Shown: positions 1-8,027, numbered from the stretch's first letter. The stretch is DNA of 39,409 bases from Oscillospiraceae bacterium (GCA_017535865.1 JAFXTM010000094.1:1-39409), one strand, 5' to 3'. A program made the numbers and translations. Notes: generated from the letters alone by a model not told the origin.

Positions 1-943
1 AATCGAGCAGGGAGGTCTTGCCGTGGTCGACGTGGCCCATGACCACCACGACCGGGGCGCGGGGGCGCAGATCCTCTTCCTTGTCGGCGCTGTCGTCGAT
101 GAGCTTCTCCTCGACGGTGACGATGACCTCCTTCTCGACCTTGCAGCCGAGCTCCATCGCGACCAGGGCAGCGGTATCGTAGTCGATGATCTCCGAGACG
201 CTGGCAAAAACGCCCAGCTTCATGAGCTGCTTGATGACCTCGGAGGCGGTCTTCTTCATGCGGGAGGCGAGCTCGCCCACGCTGATCTCGTCGGGGATCT
301 CGACCTTGAGCTGCTGCTTGCGCGCGATCTCAAGCTGCAGACGGTTCATCTTGTCCCGCTCCTCCTGACGGCGTTTGGCGGAGGGGCTCTGCTGGTTCTG
401 GCGCTGCTTGGACTTGGAGCCGATCTTCTCCTTGTTGCCGCGCTTCATGCTGCTGTTGTTACCGACCTTCGCGCCGGCCATATCTTCAAACTTCTCGTTA
501 TACTTTTCGATGTTGACCGCCGCACCGCCGCGGGTGTCCACCACGCGCTTCTCCGCCACCTGGCGGGGCACATGGGGCTTATTCTCCTTCGCCGGCTGCC
601 GCGGCGGGACCGCGGGCGTGCCGGCGGCGGGCTTGCCCGCGCTCTTTTCGGGCGCTTTCTTGGCGCTCTTCTCCGCCTCTTTGGCCGGGGCCTTCCCTGC
701 CGCGGGCGTCTCCTCCGCCTTCGGTGCGGAGACGGGCGAGGCAACCTTGAAGATCTCCTCCAGGCTCTCCACCTGGTTGTGCTGCGTCATATATTCGAAG
801 ATAACGTCCAGCTCATGATTCTCCAGAACCTGCATGTGGTTCTTGGGAGGGGCGATGTAGTCGGTCAGGATCTGGGATATCACCTTGCTGGCGACGTTAA
901 AATCCTTCGCCACCTCGTGTACGCGGTACTTGATCATGCTCAT
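1..943 (-). CDS. infB: Translation initiation factor IF-2, N-terminal part (cut by window edge)
   Basis: Encodes the GTPase that brings initiator fMet-tRNA to the 30S subunit; the C-terminal two thirds lie outside the window. The protein starts [15 protein letters not shown], the IF2-N module. A low-complexity Ala/Pro/Lys/Glu linker follows, then a second IF2-N-like segment ([21 protein letters not shown]), and the last visible residues are the G1 motif GHVDHGKTS of the GTP-binding domain. The start is chosen because GGAGG lies 8 bases upstream. That ATG overlaps the ylxQ stop by four bases (ATGA), so the two are translationally coupled in the rimP operon. Identification rests on the G1 motif, the N-domain and the gene order. 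Confidence 0.97.
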   Translation of the reverse strand, partial: MSMIKYRVHEVAKDFNVASKVISQILTDYIAPPKNHMQVLENHELDVIFEYMTQHNQVESLEEIFKVASPVSAPKAEETPAAGKAPAKEAEKSAKKAPEKSAGKPAAGTPAVPPRQPAKENKPHVPRQVAEKRVVDTRGGAAVNIEKYNEKFEDMAGAKVGNNSSMKRGNKEKIGSKSKQRQNQQSPSAKRRQEERDKMNRLQLEIARKQQLKVEIPDEISVGELASRMKKTASEVIKQLMKLGVFASVSEIIDYDTAALVAMELGCKVEKEVIVTVEEKLIDDSADKEEDLRPRAPVVVVMGHVDHGKTSLLD

Positions 944-1359
944 GCGTCAGTCCTCCTTTTTCCAATCCGTTTCGTACGCACCTGCGTGCCCGCCCGGAAG
1001 CGGGCATAGCGCTCTGCCATCTTCTCCGCCTCGGCGCCGTAGCGCTCCGGCTCCTCTTCCGCAAGTGCTTTCAGCAGAGCGTTGGCAAAGCCCAGGTCGG
1101 TCACAGCCGCCATCGAGCCGCCGCTCAGCCCCACGGCGGAGGCAAATTCCTCCTTCGTAAAGGGGAGCGTGCTCAGCGGCAGGTCCCGTCCCGCGGCAAA
1201 GCCCTCCGCCCGGCGCCGCGCGTTTTCCGACGCGTCCGACGCGAGCAGCAGCAGCTTCGCCTTGCCGGCCTTCGCGGCGCCGCCGGTATTGACCTCGCCC
1301 ACCGCGATCGCGTTTGCTCTGCGCATCAGGCCAAGCAGAGGAAGTATCTTCTCCCTCAC
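940..1359 (-). CDS. ylxQ: L7Ae-family ribosomal-like protein YlxQ
   Basis: A 139-residue protein at the place where Firmicutes carry ylxQ, a member of the L7Ae/L30e/S12e family of RNA-binding proteins that recognise kink-turn RNA. It has the family pattern: an N-terminal helix ([15 protein letters not shown]), a strand [17 protein letters not shown], and a [23 protein letters not shown] segment. A basic tail (RTKRIGKRR) extends past the usual roughly 100-residue domain. It overlaps the ylxR stop and the infB start by four bases each. Function beyond RNA binding is not settled for this family. Confidence 0.9.
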   Translation of the reverse strand: MREKILPLLGLMRRANAIAVGEVNTGGAAKAGKAKLLLLASDASENARRRAEGFAAGRDLPLSTLPFTKEEFASAVGLSGGSMAAVTDLGFANALLKALAEEEPERYGAEAEKMAERYARFRAGTQVRTKRIGKRRTDA

Positions 1360-1622
1360 TCGCCGGCCTCCATTTCCTCGTGCAGTCTCTCATAGACCTC
1401 GGGCGGGATCGGCGCGGAAAAGGCATGCTCCAGCGCCTTGGCCTTGACCGCCTTTTTCAGGCAGTTCGGGTCGGGGCAGAGATAGGCCCCGCGCCCGTTG
1501 GCCTTGCCCTTGAAGTCCAGGCTGATCTCCCCTTCCGGGGAGCGGACCACACGGATCAGTTCTTTCTTCGGTTTCATTTCCCGGCAGCCGAGACACTGCC
1601 GCATGGGGATCTTTTTTGGCAT
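1356..1622 (-). CDS. ylxR: YlxR family RNA-binding protein (DUF448)
   Basis: An 88-residue protein with the YlxR signature MRQCLGCREMKPKKELIRVVR, a GRGAYLCPDPNCLKKA core and a short acidic tail. Family structures show a positively charged nucleic-acid-binding surface, and the gene sits between nusA and ylxQ in most Firmicutes. The frame is open for another 48 codons upstream, but that part lies in a repeat-like intergenic element. I chose MPKKIPMRQC, which is preceded by a G-rich Shine-Dalgarno-like stretch and gives the normal family length. The 3' end overlaps ylxQ by ATGA. Confidence 0.92.
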   Translation of the reverse strand: MPKKIPMRQCLGCREMKPKKELIRVVRSPEGEISLDFKGKANGRGAYLCPDPNCLKKAVKAKALEHAFSAPIPPEVYERLHEEMEAGE

Positions 1623-1641
1623 CCCGACCACCCCCTGTCGT

Positions 1642-1805
1642 CCTCGCAAGCTTCGTAACCTCTCGCTTTCTCGCAGGCTCAAAAGCTCGCTCACTCCGCT
1701 GCTCGTCCTCTCAAAAGCAAACCCGCTTCGCTGGGCTTTGCTTTTGTCTTTTTGCAGAATGAACACCTGCTGCCGTGTCTTTTCATCCTGCCTCGCAAGC
1801 TTCGT
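1642..1805. repeat. Intergenic repeat-like element between ylxR and nusA
   Basis: A 15-base direct repeat (CCTCGCAAGCTTCGT) occurs at 1642-1656 and 1791-1805. Between the copies lies a near-perfect hairpin at 1712-1746, with arms CAAAAGCAAA and TTTGCTTTTG around a GC-rich loop. The element separates nusA and ylxR, which are usually close together, by about 250 bases. The minus-strand frame is open through most of it, which artificially lengthens the ylxR reading frame. No transposase is present, so a non-autonomous dispersed repeat is the simplest guess. Whether it recurs in the genome cannot be seen here. Confidence 0.45.
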
Positions 1806-1868
1806 TCAGCTCAGCTGTTTATTCCTTAAGTTCCACAGTTTTTATCTGCTGCTTGCTTTTCTGCTTTC

Positions 1869-2921
1869 TCAGGCTTCGCTCTGCGCCTTGATGTCGATCT
1901 TATAGCCGGTGAGCTTCGCGGCGAGGCGGGCGTTCTGGCCCTCCTTACCGATGGCAAGGGAGAGCTGGGAATCGGGCACCACAACGCGGCAGCTCTTGCC
2001 GTCCTCGAGCATGGTGACGCTCAGCACCTCGGAGGGGGACAGCGCCGCGGCGATGTACTCCTCGGGGGACTCGCTGTAATGGACGATGTCGATCTTCTCA
2101 CCGCCGAGCTCGTTGACGATGCTGGCAACGCGCCCGCCCTTCGGGCCGACGCAGGCGCCGATGGGATCGACGTTCGGATCGCTCGACCAGACGGCCATCT
2201 TGGTGCGGCTGCCGGCCTCGCGGGCGATGGACTTGATCTCCACCGTGCCGTCGTAGATCTCGGGGACTTCAAGCTCGAAAAGGCGCTTGACCAGGCCCGG
2301 ATGGGTCCGGCTGATGAGCACCTGCGGGCCGCGGGCGGAATTGCGGACCTCGACCACGTAGACCTTGATGCGGGAGCCCTCGACGAGGTTCTCGGTCTTG
2401 ATGCGCTCGTTGGGAGAGAGCATGGCCTCGGTGAACTCGCTGTTGGAGGAGATGCGGATGGAGACGGCCCCGTTGCGCGGCTCGATATGGGAGACGACGC
2501 CGGTCAGGATCTCATGCTCCTTGGAGGTGAACTCCTCGTAGATGATGCCGCGCTCGGCCTCGCGGATGCCCTGGATGATGACCTGCTTGGCAGCCTGGGC
2601 CGCGATGCGCCCAAACTTCTTGGTCTCGACGGGGACGGCGATCGTGTCGCCGAGCTTGGCGCGGCGGCTGATCTTTTTGGTGGCCTCCAGGATGATCTCG
2701 TGGCTGGGGTCCTCGACCTCCGCGACGACGAGCTTGTTCACGACCAGGTCGATCTGCTTCTTCTCCTCGTCCAGCAGGACCTGCACGTTGTCCTCGCACT
2801 CGGGATAGTCCCGGCGGAAGGCGGTCAGCATGGCCTGCTCGATCTTTCCGTACATATACGCGCGGGGGATCCCCTTTTCTCTCTCGATATCCTCGATGGC
2901 CTCAAAGAATTCAGCGTTCAT
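1869..2921 (-). CDS. nusA: Transcription termination/antitermination protein NusA
   Basis: A 350-residue NusA of the short Gram-positive form without the C-terminal acidic repeats. It binds RNA polymerase and RNA and modulates pausing, termination and antitermination. The order is the N-terminal polymerase-binding domain (MNAEFFEAIEDIEREKGIPRA), an S1 domain (about 130-200), then KH1 and KH2. KH1 carries GACVGPKGGRV and KH2 carries LAIGKEGQNARLAAKLTG. It is the second gene of the rimP operon, 41 bases after rimP. A GAGGAG motif lies rather far upstream of the ATG, at about 13 bases. In many bacteria NusA feeds back on this operon, which fits the terminator seen in the leader. Confidence 0.97.
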   Translation of the reverse strand: MNAEFFEAIEDIEREKGIPRAYMYGKIEQAMLTAFRRDYPECEDNVQVLLDEEKKQIDLVVNKLVVAEVEDPSHEIILEATKKISRRAKLGDTIAVPVETKKFGRIAAQAAKQVIIQGIREAERGIIYEEFTSKEHEILTGVVSHIEPRNGAVSIRISSNSEFTEAMLSPNERIKTENLVEGSRIKVYVVEVRNSARGPQVLISRTHPGLVKRLFELEVPEIYDGTVEIKSIAREAGSRTKMAVWSSDPNVDPIGACVGPKGGRVASIVNELGGEKIDIVHYSESPEEYIAAALSPSEVLSVTMLEDGKSCRVVVPDSQLSLAIGKEGQNARLAAKLTGYKIDIKAQSEA

Positions 2922-2962
2922 GATTTATCCAACACTCCTCTGTATTCAAACGGTTCTTCCAG

Positions 2963-3418
2963 TTAAAAGCTTACATGCAGGCGGACCTGCGCGATCTGAG
3001 CTGCGGCAAAGCGGCGCTCCTCTTCCCCGACGCGCAGCGTGACGTCGCCCGCGTCGTAGCCGGAGAGCTCCCCCACCCAGGCCTTGCGGCCGTCCAGCGG
3101 CTTATAGAGCTTCACTTCGACCTCGCCGCCCATGAACTGTGCGAAGTCCGAGGGGCGCTTGAGTTCGCGCTCGGCTCCGGCGGAGCCGACCTCAAACACA
3201 TAGCTCTCCGGGATCGGATCGGCCTCGTCCAGGATCGGATCCAGACGGCGGCTGATGCGTTCGCAGTCGTCGATGCCGACGCCGCCCTCCTTGTCGATGA
3301 ACAGGCGCAGATACCAGCTCCCCGCCTCGCGGACATACTCCACATCCCAGAGCGAGCAGCCCTCTTCCAGCACAACGGGCTCGGCAAGAGCCCGGATCTT
3401 TTCGGTCAGTTTACTCAT
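2963..3418 (-). CDS. rimP: Ribosome maturation factor RimP
   Basis: A 151-residue protein needed for 30S subunit maturation. The sequence has the RimP features: an N-terminal helical segment (KIRALAEPVVLEEGCSLWDVEYV), the strand LRLFIDKEGGVGIDDCERISRRLDPILDE, an EVGSAGAERELKRPSDFAQFMG loop (family motif VSSPGlxRpL in divergent form), and a C-terminal SH3-like barrel (EVEVKLYKPLDGRKAWVGELSGYD). It is the first gene of the operon. A purine-rich AAGGTGAGG site lies just upstream of the ATG. Confidence 0.96.
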   Translation of the reverse strand: MSKLTEKIRALAEPVVLEEGCSLWDVEYVREAGSWYLRLFIDKEGGVGIDDCERISRRLDPILDEADPIPESYVFEVGSAGAERELKRPSDFAQFMGGEVEVKLYKPLDGRKAWVGELSGYDAGDVTLRVGEEERRFAAAQIAQVRLHVSF

Positions 3419-3454
3419 CGCACCTCACCTTTTACGCAGGGCAAAAAGTCTCAC

Positions 3455-3480
3455 AAAAAAGAGTGGGTCGCGACCCACTC
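3455..3480 (-). terminator. Intrinsic terminator inside the rimP leader (attenuator)
   Basis: A perfect 20-base palindrome, GAGTGGGTCGCGACCCACTC, is followed on the transcribed strand by six Ts. It sits downstream of the operon promoter and about 35 bases before the rimP start, so most transcripts must read through it to express rimP-nusA-infB. No upstream gene needs it, because vanY has its own terminator at 3568-3604. Confidence 0.85.
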
Positions 3481-3506
3481 TCATAACACCTGATCCTTAC
3501 TGTGAT

Positions 3507-3535
3507 ACTATAGCACGCCGCGCGGGCATTTGCAA
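3507..3535 (-). promoter_or_regulatory. Promoter of the rimP-nusA-infB operon
   Basis: On the minus strand, TTGCAA (3530-3535) and TATAGT (3507-3512) are separated by exactly 17 bases, a sigma-A type promoter. It lies between the vanY terminator and the leader terminator. Confidence 0.8.
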
Positions 3536-3567
3536 GTCTTTTTTTGCCGAAAAGCCCGTCGCGACGC

Positions 3568-3604
3568 AAAAAAACAGACGCGGCGTCCGCTTGCGGGGCG
3601 CCGC
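3568..3604 (-). terminator. Terminator after vanY
   Basis: The hairpin GCGGCG-CCCCGC-AA-GCGGA-CGCCGC (3580-3604), with one internal mismatch, is followed by GTCTG and seven Ts on the minus strand, just after the vanY stop codon. Confidence 0.8.
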
Positions 3605-3613
3605 TCCGTCCGG

Positions 3614-4450
3614 TCAGTAGTTGAAATCCGGGTTGTAGTGCTTGTAGAACTCCTCGTAGCAGAGGTTCTGCTCGGTGATGAAGGTCGCCGCCTCGACGCC
3701 CACATAGCGGTAATGCCAGGGCTCATCCCAGCCGGTCAGCAGCAGCTTGCGGGTGGGATAGCGCTTGATGAAGCCATACTTGTAGCAGATCGAATCGAGG
3801 TAATCAAAGAACTTCTGGTTCATCGTGGAGTAACTCAGCGGCGGGTAATAGACCTTGTCAAAGAGGTCCACGGCGAGGCCGAGCTGGTGCTCGCTGCTGC
3901 CGGGATAGGCCGTGATGGTCTTGGCCTCCTCCACCGCCTCCTGATAGCGCGGGTCGAGGTACATCTCCTTCTCGACAGGCACGCCCAGGCCCATGGCGAT
4001 CTGCGTGGCCTTGCCGTCGAAGAGGCGCTTCTGATAGGAGTAAGTGCGGTAGCCGCTGCCGACGTAAACGCCGAAGCCGTTGTCCTTCAGGTCCTGGATC
4101 ATCGCCTCCAGATAGGGCAGCGCCGCGATGTCAAAGTACTCCGTCGTGTTCGGGATCTGCGCGATGTCCGGCTCCCAGAGGGAGTTGAGGATGTGGTCGG
4201 GATCCTTGTCGGTCACCAGGGAGTACTGTGACTGCGTGATGTCGATAGCCGGCCAGATGTCCACGGTCGGCTCGGGCGTGTTGTAGGTCGCCGGGTCCAC
4301 GAAGGAGGCGCTGTCGCTGCGAATGAAGCCGCCCTCCGCCCCGCCGAAGATGACGTCCGTCCGCGCCGAGGCGCGGGAGACCACGATCGTATACAGGACA
4401 AGGCACAGCGCCGCCATGCACAGCAGCCAGGCTGTTTTGTTTCGTTTCAT
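3614..4450 (-). CDS. D-alanyl-D-alanine carboxypeptidase, VanY-type (peptidase M15B)
   Basis: A 278-residue membrane-anchored zinc peptidase that would trim the terminal D-Ala from peptidoglycan stem peptides outside the cell. Residues 7-25 form one hydrophobic segment (signal anchor). The M15B domain covers about 105-265 and has the expected motifs: SGYRTYSYQ at 132-140, SSEHQLGLAVD with zinc ligands H188 and D195, and EPWHYRYVG with catalytic E243 and ligand H246. It has its own promoter and terminator, so it is monocistronic. In spore formers such enzymes act in cortex or wall remodelling or in background glycopeptide tolerance. No van regulators are nearby, so a resistance role is not indicated. 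Confidence 0.93.
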   Translation of the reverse strand: MKRNKTAWLLCMAALCLVLYTIVVSRASARTDVIFGGAEGGFIRSDSASFVDPATYNTPEPTVDIWPAIDITQSQYSLVTDKDPDHILNSLWEPDIAQIPNTTEYFDIAALPYLEAMIQDLKDNGFGVYVGSGYRTYSYQKRLFDGKATQIAMGLGVPVEKEMYLDPRYQEAVEEAKTITAYPGSSEHQLGLAVDLFDKVYYPPLSYSTMNQKFFDYLDSICYKYGFIKRYPTRKLLLTGWDEPWHYRYVGVEAATFITEQNLCYEEFYKHYNPDFNY

Positions 4451-4487
4451 GCTGTTTCCTCTCGCTTGCGAATCTCTTTATTTTGAG

Positions 4488-4516
4488 AGTATACCATCAA
4501 ATTGTGACGAATTCAA
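4488..4516 (-). promoter_or_regulatory. Promoter of vanY-like gene
   Basis: TTGAAT (4511-4516) and TATACT (4488-4493) lie 17 bases apart on the minus strand, about 40 bases before the ATG. Confidence 0.75.
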
Positions 4517-4526
4517 GTACGGCGCT

Positions 4527-5225
4527 CTAATCCGGCGCGGCCTCCTCCCCCAGCGCGGCGCGCAGCTTGGCGAGCGCACGCTTCTCGATGCGCGAGACGT
4601 AGCTGCGGCTGATGCGGCAGCGCTGCGCGGTCTCCCGCTGGGTCAGCGGCGGCTCGCCGCCGAGACCGTAGCGAAGCCGGATGACCAGACGCTCCCGCTC
4701 GCCCAGCTCCGTCTCCACACAGCGCCGCAGCGCGGCGGCGATCTCCTCGCTTCCGATCCGCTCTGCCAGATCGTCCTCCTGCGCCAGCATATCCTGCAGC
4801 GCGAGGCCGCCGCCCTCTCCCTCGGCGTCCAGCTCCTCGGAGAGGCTCAGTTCCCCACCGCGCCGCCGCTGGCTGCGGAAATGCATCAGCACCTCGTTCT
4901 CTATGCAGCGCGAGCAGTAGGTGGCGAGGCGGATGTTTTTCTCGGGCTTGAAGCTGTCGACGCCCTTGATGAGCCCGATGGTCCCGATGGAGAGCAGATC
5001 ATCCATATCGTCGGTCTGCGCATAGTACTTTTTCAGGATATGCGCCACGAGGCGCAGGTTGTGTTCGACGAGAGTATTGCGCGCTTCGAGGTCCCCCTCC
5101 GCCAGGCGCGCGAGGCAGGCCTCCTCTTCCTCCCGGCTCAGCGGCCGCGGAAAGGAATCGCCCGGCGCGATGCGCAGCATCAGCAGCAGGCCCTTCATAA
5201 GCAGTAGAAACGCGGATTCCAGCAT
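4527..5225 (-). CDS. sigK: Sporulation sigma factor, sigma-K type
   Basis: A 232-residue sigma-70 family factor most like sigma-K, which directs late mother-cell transcription during sporulation. The first 20 or so residues (MLESAFLLLMKGLLLML) are hydrophobic, like the cleavable pro-sequence that tethers pro-sigma-K to the membrane. SFPRPLSREEE then begins the mature part. Region 2 is HNLRLVAHILKKYY with DDLLSIGTIGLIKGVDSF and ATYCSRCIENEVLMHFR. Region 4 ends in the helix-turn-helix ISRSYVSRIEKRALAKLR. The gene is intact, with no skin-like insertion in view. Sigma-E is the main alternative. The pro-sequence and the SFPRPLS junction favour sigma-K. Confidence 0.88.
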   Translation of the reverse strand: MLESAFLLLMKGLLLMLRIAPGDSFPRPLSREEEEACLARLAEGDLEARNTLVEHNLRLVAHILKKYYAQTDDMDDLLSIGTIGLIKGVDSFKPEKNIRLATYCSRCIENEVLMHFRSQRRRGGELSLSEELDAEGEGGGLALQDMLAQEDDLAERIGSEEIAAALRRCVETELGERERLVIRLRYGLGGEPPLTQRETAQRCRISRSYVSRIEKRALAKLRAALGEEAAPD

Positions 5226-5274
5226 AGCGTCACCTCTGCCGCTATTCTATTCCGACATGGCCTGACCAAATGCG

Positions 5275-5309
5275 CGCAAAGAAAACGGGAGACGCAGATG
5301 CGTCCCCCG
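5275..5309 (-). terminator. Terminator after the ECF/anti-sigma pair
   Basis: The minus strand reads GGGGGACGCA-TC-TGCGTCTCCC, a ten-pair stem with one G-T wobble, followed by GTTTTCTTT. It lies just past the stop of the membrane partner gene. Confidence 0.65.
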
Positions 5310-5338
5310 TAAGGTGTATGCGCTTTGCGCGGCTGCGC

Positions 5339-6193
5339 TCAGCCCACGGCGTGGTTGGTGCCCACCATCATACTGACGCGGCCCGGGAACTGCGCCAGCT
5401 GGACATACATGGGCGCGCCCTCCTGGTCGCCGTCGAAGAAGACGGTGAGATAGTAGTTCACCCGGGTGTCGGAGCTGAGCTCTCGCAGCAGCGCCGCGCC
5501 GTCGACGGCCTCCCAGTGCGCGTCGTAGTACATCTCGTCCACCGTGTCGGCGAGCGTGTAGCCGGTGAAGCCCCAATACTCCGCGAGCAGCGTGCAGAAG
5601 CGGTCCACCGTCATGTCCGCAGGGAAGATGTCCTCAAAATTGTCGTAGAAATACCAACTCTCCGGCTCCTGCCCATCCGCCCCTTCGATCGTCTCCTCTC
5701 GCACCGGGACAGCGTCCTCTGCCGCTTTGGCCTCGATGGATAGATACGTTATCTTGCCGCTCAGGGTGTCGACGTGCAGGACGCAGCTGTACTTTCCCTC
5801 CGTCCCGTAGAAGCGCACGTCGTAATGGTGGGGGAACAGGCGGCCGTACCAGTAGTCGCCGCCGGACCGCTCCTCGAACTCGTAGACGGCGCGCGCCTCG
5901 CCTTCGAGGACGACGCCGGGAGCCAACAGCCCCATGTCCTTCCAGACCTCGATTTGCTCTCTGGCCACCCTTTCCGCGGCCTGTGGACTGCCGACCGCGC
6001 TGTAGGCGGCGAAAGCGGTGATGCTCAGTGCCAGCAGCAGCACCGCCGCGATTGCGAAGGTGAAAACTCTTTTTCTCATGTGTGTGATCCTTTCCGGGGC
6101 GTCGCCTGCTTTCCCGGGCGCATAGCGGATCGCTTCGGCAAGGTAGCGGTCGTCCAGGCCGCTCAGCGCTTGAAAGGCTGTTTCCCGATTCAT
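5339..6193 (-). CDS. Single-pass membrane protein, probable anti-sigma partner of the ECF factor
   Basis: A 284-residue protein with a short cytoplasmic N-terminus (about 40 residues, MNRETAFQALSGLDDRYLAEA), one transmembrane segment at about 42-62 (VFTFAIAAVLLLALSITAF) and a roughly 220-residue extracytoplasmic domain rich in aromatic residues that I do not recognise. The start is fixed by AGGAGG upstream and by a four-base ATGA overlap with the sigma factor gene; the frame is open much further upstream, but only as a shadow of that gene. The topology and coupling fit the many Firmicutes ECF partners that hold the sigma factor at the membrane. No zinc anti-sigma (HxxxCxxC) motif is seen, so the anti-sigma role is inferred from context. 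Confidence 0.75.
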   Translation of the reverse strand: MNRETAFQALSGLDDRYLAEAIRYAPGKAGDAPERITHMRKRVFTFAIAAVLLLALSITAFAAYSAVGSPQAAERVAREQIEVWKDMGLLAPGVVLEGEARAVYEFEERSGGDYWYGRLFPHHYDVRFYGTEGKYSCVLHVDTLSGKITYLSIEAKAAEDAVPVREETIEGADGQEPESWYFYDNFEDIFPADMTVDRFCTLLAEYWGFTGYTLADTVDEMYYDAHWEAVDGAALLRELSSDTRVNYYLTVFFDGDQEGAPMYVQLAQFPGRVSMMVGTNHAVG

Positions 6194-6756
6194 GCAAGCA
6201 GGCCCTCCTTTCTCAAAGTCTTCCGCAGTTTCTCGCGGAGGCGGAAAAGACGCAGGGACAAGCGGCTCTCTTTCTCGTGCATCGCCGCGGCGATGTCCTT
6301 GACCGGGTCCGCGAAGAAGTAGCGCCGGACAAAGAGAAAGCGGTCGTCGTAGTCCAGCGTGGCGAGGAAACGGTTGATGGCGTCCGTCAGCTCCTTGAGC
6401 TCGTAGTCCGCTTCCACGTTCACGCCGGAGGGCAGAAAGTCCTCCAGCTCGTCCAGCACCAGATCGAGGCCGCGGCTGCGTTTGGCCGCCGTCTCGCTGC
6501 GGAGCCTGGACACGGCCAGGTTGCGGGCGATCCGGCAGACGTAGCTGACCAGGGGGTCCGGCCTGTGAGGCGGAATGCTGTTCCAGACCCCGAGCCAGGT
6601 ATCGTTTACGCATTCCTCCGCGTCCTGACGGTCGTGCAGGATGTTCCCCGCCGTTTTTCTTACGAGCGCGCCGTATTTTCTGTCCAGCTCTTCAACGGCC
6701 TGTTCCGAGCGCTCATAGAACAGGTCAATGATCCGACTGTCTTCCAACTGCGTCAC
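6190..6756 (-). CDS. ECF-type RNA polymerase sigma factor
   Basis: A 188-residue sigma-70 family factor of the extracytoplasmic-function type. Region 2 covers about 10-85 (AGNILHDRQDAEECVNDTWLGVWNSIPP then YVCRIARNLAVSRLR). Region 4 covers about 125-180 (LDYDDRFLFVRRYFFADPVKDIAAAM ... ESRLSLRLFRLREKLRKTL). It should direct polymerase to a small envelope-stress or signal-dependent regulon. It overlaps the downstream membrane protein gene by ATGA. The promoter upstream is of sigma-A type with no visible autoregulatory element. Confidence 0.92.
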   Translation of the reverse strand: MTQLEDSRIIDLFYERSEQAVEELDRKYGALVRKTAGNILHDRQDAEECVNDTWLGVWNSIPPHRPDPLVSYVCRIARNLAVSRLRSETAAKRSRGLDLVLDELEDFLPSGVNVEADYELKELTDAINRFLATLDYDDRFLFVRRYFFADPVKDIAAAMHEKESRLSLRLFRLREKLRKTLRKEGLLA

Positions 6757-6818
6757 ATCCTTTCCGCCTCATCCATTTACTCGCAATCGACGGACGAATC
6801 TTTCATGCCTTTGAAAAG

Positions 6819-6846
6819 ATCATAACCCGTTCTGCGAAAAAAGCAA
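6819..6846 (-). promoter_or_regulatory. Promoter of the ECF sigma operon
   Basis: TTGCTT (6841-6846) and TATGAT (6819-6824) are 16 bases apart on the minus strand. The -35 box lies within the T-tract of the preceding terminator. Confidence 0.6.
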
Positions 6847-6874
6847 GGCCCGCCGCTCCGGCGGAGCGGCGGGC
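6835..6874 (-). terminator. Terminator after the cysteine-desulfurase-like gene
   Basis: A 27-base near-perfect palindrome (GCCCGCCGCTCC-G-CCGGAGCGGCGGGC type, 6848-6874) is followed on the minus strand by CTTGCTTTTTT. Confidence 0.8.
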
Positions 6875-6923
6875 AAACGGTTTTGCCACTCTGTTTTCCC
6901 GCTGTTATCCGGCGGCGCGCCGC

Positions 6924-8027
6924 TCATTCCGCGAGCTGCCGCAGGACGCGCGCGCTCTGGCGTATCTGTCCCTCCGTGAGGAAGGGCGAGAAGCTCAGCC
7001 GGACCGTGCCGGTCTCAAGCGTCCCGGCGCTCTGATGCGCCAGCGGCGCGCAGTGGAGCCCCGCGCGCACGCAGATCCCGCGCTCGGCAAGGCGCTGCGC
7101 CGCGCTCTCACTGTCGAGGCGCGGGAAACGCATAGACAGCACGCCCGCCTGCTCCGGGCCCGAAAAAAGCTCCAGAGGACTGTCCGCGAGCTCGTCGAGC
7201 AGGACGGCGAGAAGCCGGCGCTCGTGCGCGAGGATCGCAGCCGTCCCGCGCTCGCGCACAAAACGGATCCCCGCGAGCAGCCCGGCGATCCCGCAGACGT
7301 TGTGGGTCCCGGCCTCGAGGCGGTCGGGCAGTTCCTCCGGCATGCGCTGCAGACGGCTCTCCGAGCCTGAGCCGCCGTAGAGCAGCGGCTCCCCCGTCTC
7401 GCCGCAGAGCAGCAGCCCGGTCCCCTGCGGGCCGAGCAGGCCCTTGTGTCCCGGCATGGCCACGAAGGCCGCGTCCCAGCGGGCCATGTCTACGTCCAGG
7501 ATCCCGGCCGCCTGGGACGCGTCGACGATCAGCGGGACCCGATTAAGTTTACATAATTCTGAAATCTCGTCGATCGGCAGCACGAAGCCGAAGACGTTTG
7601 AGACCTGCGTGCAGACCGCCGCGGCCGCGCCGGGGAGCAGCCGTTCAAAGTCAGCGAGGACCGCCTCCCGGTCGAAAAGGCGGCGGCCCGCTATGCGCAG
7701 CGACGCCCCCAGCGCGTGCAGCGGCCGCGTGACGGCGTTGTGCTCAAAGCCGGAGAGCACGACCGCGGCCCCCGGACGGACGAGCGAGCGGATGGCGATG
7801 TTCAGCGCGTGCGTCGCGTTCATGGTGAAGACGACGCGCTCCGGGTCCGGGACATGAAAGAGCTCCGCCGCCGCCTCTCGGCAGTCGAGCACGGTCTCGG
7901 CGGCGAGCATGGCCGGCGCGTGGCTCCCCCGTCCCGGGCTCGCCATCGTACGCATGGCGCGGAGCACAGCCTGCTCCACCGCGATGGGCTTGAGCAGCGA
8001 GGTGGCCGCGCTGTCGAGATAGATCAT
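6924..8027 (-). CDS. Cysteine desulfurase family aminotransferase (class V, PLP-dependent)
   Basis: A 367-residue fold-type I PLP enzyme of the cysteine desulfurase-like subfamily. MIYLDSAATS opens the protein. The internal aldimine lysine is K195 in MPGHKGLLGPQGTG, the cofactor aspartate lies in LIVDASQAAG, and the C-terminal AGLHCAPLAH carries the candidate persulfide cysteine. It would release sulfur (or selenium) from cysteine (or selenocysteine). The start has GGAGG upstream and overlaps the DUF3343 stop by ATGA; the longer open frame upstream is a shadow. DUF3343 proteins are proposed Se/S carriers, which makes sulfur or selenium trafficking plausible. No iscU or selD lies nearby. Confidence 0.9.
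   Translation of the reverse strand: MIYLDSAATSLLKPIAVEQAVLRAMRTMASPGRGSHAPAMLAAETVLDCREAAAELFHVPDPERVVFTMNATHALNIAIRSLVRPGAAVVLSGFEHNAVTRPLHALGASLRIAGRRLFDREAVLADFERLLPGAAAAVCTQVSNVFGFVLPIDEISELCKLNRVPLIVDASQAAGILDVDMARWDAAFVAMPGHKGLLGPQGTGLLLCGETGEPLLYGGSGSESRLQRMPEELPDRLEAGTHNVCGIAGLLAGIRFVRERGTAAILAHERRLLAVLLDELADSPLELFSGPEQAGVLSMRFPRLDSESAAQRLAERGICVRAGLHCAPLAHQSAGTLETGTVRLSFSPFLTEGQIRQSARVLRQLAE

Noticed and set aside
6194-6613. N-terminal extension of the ECF partner protein by about 140 codons
   Set aside because: The extension reads the sigma factor gene in another frame. The AGGAGG-preceded ATG at 6193 overlaps the sigma stop and gives a normal topology.
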